NCBI RefSeq assembly: GCF_030867145.1
Contig: NC_134440.1
Coordinates: 6,572,001-6,636,000, forward strand
Length of the DNA: 64,000 bases
Direction of reading: 5' to 3'
From: Opisthocomus hoazin
Taxonomy: Eukaryota; Chordata; Aves; Opisthocomiformes; Opisthocomidae
Shown here: positions 53,422-64,000 of the stretch, piece by piece
How positions within the stretch are numbered: the stretch's first letter is position 1
How the letters are laid out: every line of letters starts with the position of its first letter
The notes under the pieces: generated by a model
Seen by the model: only the letters and a program-made list of their open reading frames with translations
What the model was told of the DNA's origin: nothing
The model's database searches: none
Made by a program: the position numbers and the translations under genes

Positions 53422-55807
53422 GCCTCTGTGCGAGCAGTGCCACGGGCAGATGAGGCTGAGCAACAGCTTTCCAGGCTAGCCCCTTCTGGCTGCAAGATAT
53501 CTGCAGACATTCGCATCTTTGGAGAAGGGCTGAGAAAGGAGCATGGCAGGGACCCCCCCTAATTCCCAAGCTACGTTTGAAGATTTAAGTGCAAGATAAG
53601 CAAGCAACCCCAGTCTCTGTGCCTCTTTACGAGCAGTGCCATGGGCAGATGAGGCTGAGCAACAGCTTTCCAGGTTAGCCCCTTCTGGCTGCAAGCTATC
53701 AGCAGACGTTCACATTTTCGGACCAGGGCTGCCGGAGGCTCTCGGCACGGACGCCCTAAGCTACATTTGAAGTTTGAGGTGGCAAGACAAGCAAGCAGCC
53801 CCAGTCTCTGTGCCTCTGTGCGAGCAGTGCCATGGGCAGATGAGGATGAGCAACAGCTTTCCAGGCTAGCCCCTTCTGGCTGCCAGCTATCTGCAGACGT
53901 TCACATTTTCGGACCAGGGCATCCTGACGCGCTCGGCACGGACCCCCTAATGTACGTTGGAAGTTTGATGTGGCAAGATATGCAAGAAGGCCCAGTCTCT
54001 GTGCCTCTTTACGAGCAGTGCCATGGGCAGATGAGGCTGAGCAACAGCTTTCCAGGCTAGCCCCTTCTGGCTGCCAGGTATCTGCAGACATTCGCATCTT
54101 CGGATCAGGGCAGCGAAAGGAGCCTGGCAGGGATACCCATTCCCAGGGTACGTTTTAATTTTGAGGTGGCAAGACAAGTAAGCAGCCCCAGTCCCTGTGC
54201 CTCTTTACGAGCAGTGCCATGGGCAGATGAGGCTGAGCAACAGCTTTCCAGGCTAGCCTTTTCTGGCTGCCAGCTATCTGCAGACGTTCACATTTTCGTA
54301 CCAGGGCTGCCTGACGTGCTAGGCACGGACCCCCTAAGCTACATTTGAAGTTTGAGGTGCCAAGACATGTAAGCAGCTCCAGTCTCTGTGCCTCTGTGCG
54401 AGACGTGCCATGGGCAGATGAGGCTGAGCAACAACTTTCCAGGCTAGCCCCTTCTGGCTGCCAGCTATCTGCAGACGTTCGCTTGTTTGGAACAGGGCTG
54501 CGAAAGGAGCCTGTCAGGGATACCCATTCCCAAGATACGTTTGAAGTTTGAGGTGGCAAGAGTAGCAAGCAGCCCCAGTCTCTGTGCCTTTGTGCGAGCA
54601 GTGCCATGGGCAGATGAGGCTGAGCAAGAGCTTTCCAGGCTAGTCCCTTCTGGCTGCAAGCTATCTGCAGACATTCGCATGTTCGGAGCAGGGCTGCGAA
54701 AGGAGCATGGCAGGGACCCCCCCTAATTCCCAAGCTACGTTTGAAGATTTAGGTGGCAAGATAAGCAAGCAGCTCCACTATCTGTGCCTGTGAGCGAGAG
54801 GTGCCATGGGCAGATGAGGCTGAGCAACAGCTTTCCAGGCTAGCCCCTTCTGGCTGCCAGCTATCGGCAGACGTTCGCATCTTCGGAGCAGGGCTGTGAG
54901 TGGAATCTGGCAGGCACCTCTCATTCCCGGATACGTTTGAAGTTTGAGGTGGCAAGACAAGTAAGCAGCCCCAGTCTCTGTGCCTCTTTACGAGCAGTGC
55001 CATGGGCAGAGGAGGCTGAGCAACAGCTTTCCAGGCTCGTCCCTGCTGGCTGCAAGCTATCTGCTGACATTCGCCTCTTTGGAGAAGGGCTGAGAAAGGA
55101 GCATGGCAGGGACCCCCCCTAATTCCCAAGATACGTTTGAAGATTTCAGTGGCAATATAAGCAAGCAGCCCCAGTCTCTGTGCCTCTTTACGAGCAGTGC
55201 CATGGGCAGATGAGGCTGAGCAGCAGCTTTCCAGGTTAGCACCTTCTGGCTGCAAGCTATCTGCAGACGTTCACATTTTCGCACCAGGGCTGCCGCAGGC
55301 TCTCGGCACGGACCCCCTAAGCTACGTTTGAAGTTTGAGGTGGCAAGACAAGTAAGCAGCCCCAGTCTCTGTGCCTCTGTGCGAGCAGTGCCATGGTCAG
55401 ATGAGGCTGAGCAACAACTTTCCAGGCTAGCCCCTTCTGGCTGCAAGCTATCTGCAGACGTTCGCATTATTGGATCAGGGCTGCGAAAGGAGCCTGGCAG
55501 GGATACCCATTCCCAAGATACGTTTGCAGTTTGAGGTGGGAAGACAAGCAAGCAGCCCCAGTCTCTGTGCCTCTGTGCGAGCAGTTCCATGGGCAGAGGA
55601 GGCTGAGCAATAGCTTTCCAGGCTAGTCCATGCTGGCTGCAAGCTATCTGCTGACATTCGCCTCTTTGGAGAAGGGCTGAGAAAGCAGCATGGCAGGGAC
55701 CCCCCCTAATTCCCAAGATACGTTTGAAGATTTCAGTGCAATATAAGCAAGCAGCCCCAGTCTCTGTGCCTCTTTACGAGCAGTGCCATGGGCAGATGAG
55801 GCTGAGC
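53422..55807 (+). repeat. 2,537-bp higher-order repeat, copy 2
   Basis: Tandem copy of the unit beginning at about 50885, with the same private variants ('gccatggtcagatg', 'agcaatagctttcc', 'tccatgctggc'). Similarity ends after the anchor at 55788. Confidence 0.9.
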
Positions 55808-58800
55808 AGCAGCTTTCCAGGCTAGCACCTTCTGGCTGCAAGCTATCTGCAGACGTTCACATTTTCTCACTAGGGCTGCCGCAGGCTCTCGGCACGGACC
55901 CCCTAAGCTACGTTTGAAGTTTGAGGTGGCAAGACAAGCAAGCAGCCCCAGTCTCTGTGCCTCTGTGCGAGCAGTGCCATGGGCAGATGAGGCTGAGCAA
56001 CAGCTTTCCAGGCTAGCCCCTTCTGGCTGCAAGCTATCTGCAGACGTTCACATTTTCGGACCAGGGCATCCTGACGCGCTCGGCACGAACCCCCTAATGT
56101 ACGTTGGAAGTTTGATGTGGGAACATATGCAAGCAACCCCAGTCTCTGTGGCTCTGTGCGAGCAGTGCCATGGGCAGATGAGGCTGAGGAACGGCTTTCC
56201 AGGCTAACCCCCTCTGGCTGCCAGCTATCTGCAGACGTTCGCATCTTCGGATCAGGGCAGCGAAAGGAGCCTGGCAGAGATACCCATACCCAGGATACGT
56301 TTGAAGTTTGAGGTGGCAAGACAAGCAAGCAGCCCCAGTCTCTGTGCCTCTGTGCAAGACGTGCCATGGGCAGATGAGGTTGAGCAACAGGTTTCCAGCC
56401 TAGCCATTACTGGCTGCCAGCTATCTGCAGATGTTCGTATTATCTTATAAGGGCTGCGAAAGGAGCCTGGCAGGGATACCCATTCCCAGGTTACGTTTGA
56501 AGTTTGAGGTGGCAAGACAAGCAAGCAGCCCCAGTCTCTGTGCCTCTGTGCGAGCAGTGCCATGGGCAGATGAGGATGAGCAACAGCCTTCCAGGCTAGC
56601 CCCTTCTGGCTGCAAGATATCTGCAGACAGTCGCATCTTTGGAGAAGGGCTGCGAAAGGAGCATGGCAGGGACCCCCCCTAATTCCCAAGCTACGTTTGA
56701 AGATATAAGTGTAAGATAAGCAAGCAGCCCCAGTCTCTGTGCCTCTTTACGAGCAGTGCCATGGGCAGATGAGGCTGAGCAACAGCTTTCCAGGCTAGCC
56801 CCTTCTGGCTGCAAGCTATCTGCAGACGTTCACATTTTCGGACCAGGGCTGCCGGAGGCTTTCGGCACGGACACCCTAAGCTAGATTTGAAGTTTGAAGT
56901 GGCAAGAAAAGCAAGCACCACCAGTATCTGTGCCTCTGTGCGAGCAGTGCCACGGGCAGATGAGGCTGAGCAACAGCTTTCCAGGCTAGCCCCTTCTGGC
57001 TGCAAGATATCTGCAGACATTCGCATCTTTGGAGAAGGGCTGAGAAAGGAGCATGGCAGGGACCCCCCCTAATTCCCAAGCTACGTTTGAAGATTTAAGT
57101 GCAAGATAAGCAAGCAACCCCAGTCTCTGTGCCTCTTTACGAGCAGTGCCATGGGCAGATGAGGCTGAGCAACAGCTTTCCAGGTTAGCCCCTTCTGGCT
57201 GCAAGCTATCAGCAGACGTTCACATTTTCGGACCAGGGCTGTCGGAGGCTCTCGGCCCGGACGCCCTAAGCTACATTTGAAGTTTGAGGTGGCAAGAGAA
57301 GCAAGCACCACCAGTCTCTGTGCCTCTGTGCGAGCAGTGCCGTGGGCAGATGAGGCTGAGCAACAGCTTTCCAGGCTAGCCCCTTCTGGCTGCCAGCTAT
57401 CTGCAGACGTTCACATTTTCGGACCAGGGCTGCCTGACGCGCTAGGCGCAGACCCCCTAAGCTACATTTGAAGTTTGAGGTGGCAAGACAAGCAAGCAGC
57501 CCCAGTCTCTGTGCCTCTGTGCTAGTAGTGCCATGGGCAGATGAGGATGAGCAACAGCTTTCCAGGCTAGCCCCTTCTGGCTGCAAGCTATCTGCAGACG
57601 TTCACATTTTCGGACCAGGGCATCCTGACGCGCTCGGCACGGACCCCCTAATGTACGTTGGAAGTTTGATGTGGCAAGATATGCAAGAAGGCCCAGTCTC
57701 TGTGCCTCTTTACGAGCAGTGCCATGGGCAGATGAGGCTGAGCAACAGCTTTCCAGGCTAGCCCCTTCTGGCTGCCAGGTATCTGCAGACATTCGCATCT
57801 TCGGATCAGGGCAGCGAAAGGAGCCTGGCAGGGATACCCATTCCCAGGGTACGTTTTAATTTTGAGGTGGCAAGACAAGTAAGCAGCCCCAGTCCCTGTG
57901 CCTCTTTACGAGCAGTGCCATGGGCAGATGAGGCTGAGCAACAGCTTTCCAGGCTAGCCTTTTCTGGCTGCCAGCTATCTGCAGACGTTCACATTTTCGT
58001 ACCAGGGCTGCCTGACGTGCTAGGCACGGACCCCCTAAGCTACATTTGAAGTTTGAGGTGCCAAGACATGTAAGCAGCTCCAGTCTCTGTGCCTCTGTGC
58101 GAGACGTGCCATGGGCAGATGAGGCTGAGCAACAACTTTCCAGGCTAGCCCCTTCTGGCTGCCAGCTATCTGCAGACGTTCGCTTGTTTGGAACAGGGCT
58201 GCGAAAGGAGCCTGTCAGGGATACCCATTCCCAAGATACGTTTGAAGTTTGAGGTGGCAAGAGTAGCAAGCAGCCCCAGTCTCTGTGCCTATGTGCGAGC
58301 AGTTCCATGGGCAGAGGAGGCTGAGCAACAGCTTTCCAGGCTAGTCCCTTCTGGCTGCAAGCTATCTGCAGACATTCGCATGTTCGGAGCAGGGCTGCGA
58401 AAGGAGCATGGCAGGGACCCCCCCTAATTCCCAAGCTACGTTTGAAGATTTAGGTGGCAAGATAAGCAAGCAGCTCCACTATCTGTGCCTGTGAGCGAGA
58501 GGTGCCATGGGCAGATGAGGCTGAGCAACAGCTTTCCAGGCTAGCCCCTTCTGGCTGCCAGCTATCGGCAGACGTTCGCATCTTCGGAGCAGGGCTGTGA
58601 GTGGAATCTGGCAGGCACCTCTCATTCCCGGATACGTTTGAAGTTTGAGGTGGCAAGACAAGTAAGCAGCCCCAGTCTCTGTGCCTCTTTACGAGCAGTG
58701 CCATGGGCAGATGAGGCTGAGCAACAGCTTTCCAGGCTCGTCCCTGCTGGCTGCAAGCTATCTGCTGACATTCGCCTCTTTGGAGAAGGGCTGAGAAAGG

Positions 58801-61800
58801 AGCATGGCAGGGACCCCCCCTAATTCCCAAGATACGTTTGAAGATTTCAGTGGCAATATAAGCAAGCAGCCCCAGTCTCTGTGCCTCTTTACGAGCAGTG
58901 CCATGGGCAGATGAGGCTGAGCAGCAGCTTTCCAGGTTAGCACCTTCTGGCTGCAAGCTATCTGCAGACGTTCACATTTTCGCACCAGGGCTGCCGCAGG
59001 CTCTCGGCACGGACCCCCTAAGCTACGTTTGAAGTTTGAGGTGGCAAGACAAGCAAGCAGCCCCAGTCTCTGTGCCTCTGTGAGAGCAGTGCCATGGTCA
59101 GATGAGGCTGAGCAACAACTTTCCAGGCTAGCCCCTTCTGGCTGCAAGCTATCTGCAGACGTTCGCATTATTGGATCAGGGCTGCGAAAGGAGCCTGGCA
59201 GGGATACCCATTCCCAAGATACGTTTGCAGTTTGAGGTGGCAAGACAAGCAAGCAGCCCCAGTCTCTGTGCCTATGTGCGAGCAGTTCCATGGGCAGAGG
59301 AGGCTGAGCAACAGCTTTCCAGGCTAGTCCATGCTGGCTGCAAGCTATCTGCTGACATTCGCCTCTTTGCAGAAGGGCTGAGAAAGCAGCATGGCAGGGA
59401 CCCCCCCAAATTCCCAAGATACGTTTGAAGATTTCAGTGCAATATAAGCAAGCAGCCCCAGTCTCTGTGCCTCTTTACGAGCAGTGCCATGGGCAGATGA
59501 GGCTGAGCAGCAGCTTTCCAGGCTAGCACCTTCTGGCTGCAAGCTATCTGCAGACGTTCACATATTCGAACCAGTGCTGCCGGAGGCTCTCGGCACGGAC
59601 CCCCTAAGCTACATTTGAAGTTTGAGGTGGCAAGACAAGCAAGCAGCCCCAGTCTCTGTGCCTCTGTGCGAGCAGTGCCATGGGCAGATGAGGCTGAGCA
59701 ACAGCTTTCCAGGCTAGCCCCTTCTGGCTGCCAGCTATCGGCAGACGTTCTCATCTTCGTAGCAGGGCTGCAAGTGGAGTCTGGCAGGCACCTCCCATTC
59801 CCGACTACGTTTGAAGTTTGAGGTGGAAAGACAAACAAGCAGCCCCAGTCTCTGTGGCTCTGTGCGAGCAGTGCCATGGGCAGATGAGGATGAGCAACAG
59901 CTTTCTAGGCTAGCCCCTTCTGGCTGCAAGCTATCTGCAGACGTTCACATTTTCGGACCAGGGCTGCCTGACGTGCTCGGCACGGACGCCCTAAGCTACA
60001 TTTGAAGTTTGAGGTGGCAAGACAAGCAAGCAACCCCAGTCTCTGTGGCTCTGTGCGAGCCGTGCCATGGGCAGATGAGGCTGAGGAACGTCTTTCCAGG
60101 CTAACCCCCTCTGGCTGCCAGCTATCTGCAGACGTTCGCATCTTCGGATCAGGGCAGCTAAAGGAGCCTGGCAGAGATACCCATACCCAGGATACGTTTG
60201 AAGTTTGAGGTGGCAAGACAAGCAAGCAGCCCCAGTCTCTGTGCCTCTGTGCAAGACGTGCCATGGGCAGATGAGGTTGAGCAACAGGTTTCCAGCCTAG
60301 CCATTACTGGCTGCCAGCTATCTGCAGATGTTCGTATTATCTTATAAGGGCTGCGAAAGGAGCCTGGCAGGGATACCCATTCCCAGGTTACCTTTGAAGT
60401 TTGAGGTGGCAAGACAAGCAAGCAGCCCCAGTCTCTGTGCCTCTGTGCGAGCAGTGCCATGGGCAGATGAGGATGAGCAACAGCCTTCCAGGCTAGCCCC
60501 TTCTGGTGCAAGATATCTGCAGACAGTCGCATCTTTGGAGAAGGGCTGCGAAAGGAGCATGGCAGGGACCCCCCCTAATTCCCAAGTTACGTTTGAAGAT
60601 ATAAGTGTAAGATAAGCAAGCAGCCCCAGTCTCTGTGCCTCTTTACGAGCAGTGCCATGGGCAGATGAGGCTGAGCAACAGCTTTCCAGGCTAGCCCCTT
60701 CTGGCTGCAAGCTATCAGCAGACGTTCACATTTTCGTACCAGGGCTGCCGGAGGCTTTCGGCACGGACACCCTAAGCTAGATTTGAAGTTTGAAGTGGCA
60801 AGAAAAGCAAGCACCACCAGTATCTGTGCCTCTGTGCGAGCAGTGCCACGGGCAGATGAGGCTGAGCAACAGCTTTCCAGGCTAGCCCCTTCTGGCTGCA
60901 AGATATCTGCAGACATTCGCATCTTTGGAGAAGGGCTGAGAAAGGAGCATGGCAGGGACCCCCCCTAATTCCCAAGCTACGTTTGAAGATTTAAGTGCAA
61001 GATAAGCAAGCAACCCCAGTCTCTGTGCCTCTTTACGAGCAGTGCCATGGGCAGATGAGGCTGAGCAACAGCTTTCCAGGCTAGCCCCTTCTGGCTGCCA
61101 GCTATCTGCAGATGTTCGTATTATCTTATAAGGGCTGCGAAAGGAGCCTGGCAGGGATACCCATTCCCAGGGTACGTTTTAATTTTGAGGTGGCAAGACA
61201 AGTAAGCAGCCCCAATCCCTGTGCCTCTTTACGAGCAGTGCCATGGGCAGATGAGGCTGAGCAACAGCTTTCCAGGCTAGCCTTTTCTGGCTGCCAGCTA
61301 TCTGCAGACGTTCACATTTTCGTACCAGGGCTGCCTGACGTGCTAGGCACGGACCCCCTAAGCTACATTTGAAGTTTGAGGTGCCAAGAGATGTAAGCAG
61401 CTCCAGTCTCTGTGCCTCTGTGCGAGACGTGCCATGGGCAGATGAGGCTGAGCAACAACTTTCCAGGCTAGCCCCTTCTGGCTGCCAGCTATCTGCAGAC
61501 GTTCGCTTGTTTGGAACAGGGCTGCGAAAGGAGCCTGTCAGGGATACCCATTCCCAAGATACGTTTGAAGTTTGAGGTGGCAAGAGTAGCAAGCAGCCCC
61601 AGTCTCTGTGCCTTTGTGCGAGCAGTGCCATGGGCAGATGAGGCTGAGCAAGAGCTTTCCAGGCTAGTCCCTTCTGGCTGCAAGCTATCTGCAGACATTC
61701 GCATGTTCGGAGCAGGGCTGCGAAAGGAGCATGGCAGGGACCCCCCCTAATTCCCAAGCTACGTTTGAAGATTTAGGTGGCAAGATAAGCAAGCAGCTCC

Positions 61801-64000
61801 ACTATCTGTGCCTGTGAGCGAGAGGTGCCATGGGCAGATGAGGCTGAGCAACAGCTTTCCAGGCTAGCCCCTTCTGGCTGCCAGCTATCGGCAGACATTC
61901 GCATCTTCGGAGCAGGGCTGTGAGTGGAATCTGGCAGGCACCTCTCATTCCCGGATACGTTTGAAGTTTGAGGTGGCAAGACAAGTAAGCAGCCCCAGTC
62001 TCTGTGCCTCTTTACGAGCAGTGCCATGGGCAGAGGAGGCTGAGCAACAGCTTTCCAGGCTAGCCCCTTCTGGCTGCAAGCTATCTGCAGACGTTCGCAT
62101 TATTGGATCAGGGCTGCGAAAGGAGCCTGGCAGGGATACCCATGCCCAAGATACGTTTGAAGTTTGAGGTGGCAAGACAAGCAAGCAGCCCCAGTCTCTG
62201 TGCCTCTGTGCGAGCAGTGCCATGGGCAGAGGAGGCTGAGCAACAGCTTTCCAGGCTCGTCCCTGCTGGCTGCAAGCTATCTGCTGACATTCGCCTCTTT
62301 GGAGAAGGGCTGAGAAAGGAGCATGGCAGGGACCCCCCCTAATTCCCAAGATACGTTTGAAGATTTCAGTGGAAATATAAGCAAGCAGCCCCAGTCTCTG
62401 TGCCTCTGTGCAAGACGTGCCATGGGCAGATGAGGTTGAGCAACAGGTTTCCAGCCTAGCCATTACTGGCTGCCAGCTATCTGCAGATGTTCGTATTATC
62501 TTATAAGGGCTGCGAAAGGAGCCTGGCAGGGATACCCATTCCCAGGTTACGTTTGAAGTTTGAGGTGGCAAGACAAGCAAGCAGCCCCAGTCTCTGTGCC
62601 TCTGTGCGAGCAGTGCCATGGGCAGATGAGGATGAGCAACAGCCTTCCAGGCTAGCCCCTTCTGGCTGCAAGATATCTGCAGACAGTCGCATCTTTGGAG
62701 AAGGGCTGCGAAAGGAGCATGGCAGGGACCCCCCCTAATTCCCAAGCTACGTTTGAAGATATAAGTGTAAGATAAGCAAGCAGCCCCAGTCTCTGTGCCT
62801 CTTTACGAGCAGTGCCATGGGCAGATGAGGCTGAGCAACAGCTTTCCAGGCTAGCCCCTTCTGGCTGCAAGCTATCAGCAGACGTTCACATTTTCGGACC
62901 AGGGCTGCCGGAGGCTTTCGGCACGGACACCCTAAGCTAGATTTGAAGTTTGAAGTGGCAAGAAAAGCAAGCAGCCCCAGTCTCTGTGCCTCTGTGCGAG
63001 CAGTGCCACGGGCAGATGAGGCTGAGCAACAGCTTTCCAGGCTAGCCCCTTCTGGCTGCAAGATATCTGCAGACATTCGCATCTTTGGAGAAGGGCTGAG
63101 AAAGGAGCATGGCAGGGACCCCCCCTAATTCCCAAGCTACGTTTGAAGATTTAAGTGCAAGATAAGCAAGCAACCCCAGTCTCTGTGCCTCTTTACGAGC
63201 AGTGCCATGGGCAGATGAGGCTGAGCAACAGCTTTCCAGGTTAGCCCCTTCTGGCTGCAAGCTATCAGCAGACGTTCACATTTTCGGACCAGGGCTGCCG
63301 GAGGCTCTCGGCACGGACGCCCTAAGCTACATTTGAAGTTTGAGGTGGCAAGACAAGCAAGCAGCCCCAGTCTCTGTGCCTCTGTGCGAGCAGTGCCATG
63401 GGCAGATGAGGATGAGCAACAGCTTTCCAGGCTAGCCCCTTCTGGCTGCCAGCTATCTGCAGACGTTCACATTTTCGGACCAGGGCATCCTGACGCGCTC
63501 GGCACGGACCCCCTAATGTACGTTGGAAGTTTGATGTGGCAAGATATGCAAGAAGGCCCAGTCTCTGTGCCTCTTTACGAGCAGTGCCATGGGCAGATGA
63601 GGCTGAGCAACAGCTTTCCAGGCTAGCCCCTTCTGGCTGCCAGGTATCTGCAGACATTCGCATCTTCGGATCAGGGCAGCGAAAGGAGCCTGGCAGGGAT
63701 ACCCATTCCCAGGGTACGTTTTAATTTTGAGGTGGCAAGACAAGTAAGCAGCCCCAGTCCCTGTGCCTCTTTACGAGCAGTGCCATGGGCAGATGAGGCT
63801 GAGCAACAGCTTTCCAGGCTAGCCTTTTCTGGCTGCCAGCTATCTGCAGACGTTCACATTTTCGTACCAGGGCTGCCTGACGTGCTAGGCACGGACCCCC
63901 TAAGCTACATTTGAAGTTTGAGGTGCCAAGAGATGTAAGCAGCTCCAGTCTCTGTGCCTCTGTGCGAGACGTGCCATGGGCAGATGAGGCTGAGCAACAA

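Larger units (their letters stand above)
47640..59551 (+). repeat. Super-repeat of about 11.9 kb
   Basis: Monomers from about 47640 recur at +11,912 bp up to about 50870, then at +12,103 bp after one extra 191-bp monomer, to the window end. The diagnostic monomer with 'gcaagtggagtctggcaggc' lies near 35385, 47859 and 59771, giving earlier and later copies of the same super-unit (offsets 12,474 and 11,912). Confidence 0.85.
32667..64000 (+). repeat. Satellite block 2, homogenised higher-order array
   Basis: About 160 monomers, running off the right edge. Anchor spacing is 191, 196 or 199-200 bp in a mixed order that repeats within higher-order units. New features relative to block 1: 'ctttacgagcag', 'ctgcagacg', 'accagggctgcc' and 'ccccctaattcccaag'. 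A marker monomer with 'cagtccctgtgcc' occurs 12 times (near 34485, 37405, 39749, 41110, 43454, 46176, 49300, 51651, 54188, 57889, 61212 and 63754). No genes. Confidence 0.97.

Noticed and set aside
13603-64000. Hundreds of open frames in the satellite, up to about 297 codons
   Set aside because: They recur with each monomer in all frames, contain no known domain, and are broken or fused according to monomer length. Not listed as genes.
13603-64000. CRISPR-like direct repeats
   Set aside because: The repeats are contiguous satellite monomers of about 195 bp without unique spacers, in a vertebrate genome.
13603-64000. Telomeric or subtelomeric TTAGGG array
   Set aside because: No tandem TTAGGG/CCCTAA was seen; isolated hexamers only.

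Overview
This is a vertebrate, almost certainly avian, nuclear genome window. It carries CR1 LINE sequence with the typical ATTCTGTG-type tail, a solo LTR resembling the avian ERVL class, and a compact GC-rich gene whose exons encode MKNK2 (MAP-kinase-interacting kinase 2, MNK2). The short introns, long G/C runs and CpG-rich promoter suggest a microchromosome; as I recall, the human 19p13.3 block that holds MKNK2 lies on chicken chromosome 28. I see no prokaryotic genes, CRISPR array, tRNA or rRNA.

Layout: 1-1135 is a decayed CR1 reverse-transcriptase fragment that lacks its 3' end. From about 1136 to 1850 is a CpG-rich promoter with a CCAAT / CRE / inverted-CCAAT cluster and, about 410 bp further on, a TATA box. 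MKNK2 runs left to right: a 5' UTR exon ending at 1938, coding exons from 2188 to 9972, and an apparent 3.3-kb 3' UTR ending just after an AATAAA at 13239-13244. The thirteen coding pieces splice into a protein of about 467 residues with all MNK hallmarks: basic eIF4G-binding stretch, DFD instead of DFG, two activation-loop threonines, a four-cysteine insert and a C-terminal MAPK-docking motif. Two lesions stand out: the exon beginning at 7100 is preceded by GG instead of the AG acceptor, and the 45-nt exon 9404-9448 carries a 1-nt loss and a 2-nt gain that break the frame.

Roughly 310-330 bp after the MKNK2 poly(A) signal, a satellite begins with a small fold-back junction (13572-13616) and fills the rest of the window, about 50 kb, to the right edge. 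Its monomer is about 189-201 bp, close to nucleosome spacing. Block 1 (13.6-31.4 kb) has diverged monomers and a 6.04-kb tandem duplication. Block 2 (32.7-64 kb) is more homogeneous, carries a diagnostic 'ctttac' variant, and is built of nested higher-order repeats: 2,537 bp, 3,705 bp and about 12 kb. A solo LTR with a perfect 5-bp target duplication (31430-31849) and a 3'-terminal CR1 piece (32432-32666) sit at the transition between blocks.

The satellite is full of overlapping open frames on both strands. I treat these as by-products of a stop-poor monomer, not as genes. The most interesting material is the architecture of the satellite, its immediate contact with a housekeeping kinase gene, and the two apparent MKNK2 lesions. 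I found no evidence of a new protein-coding system.
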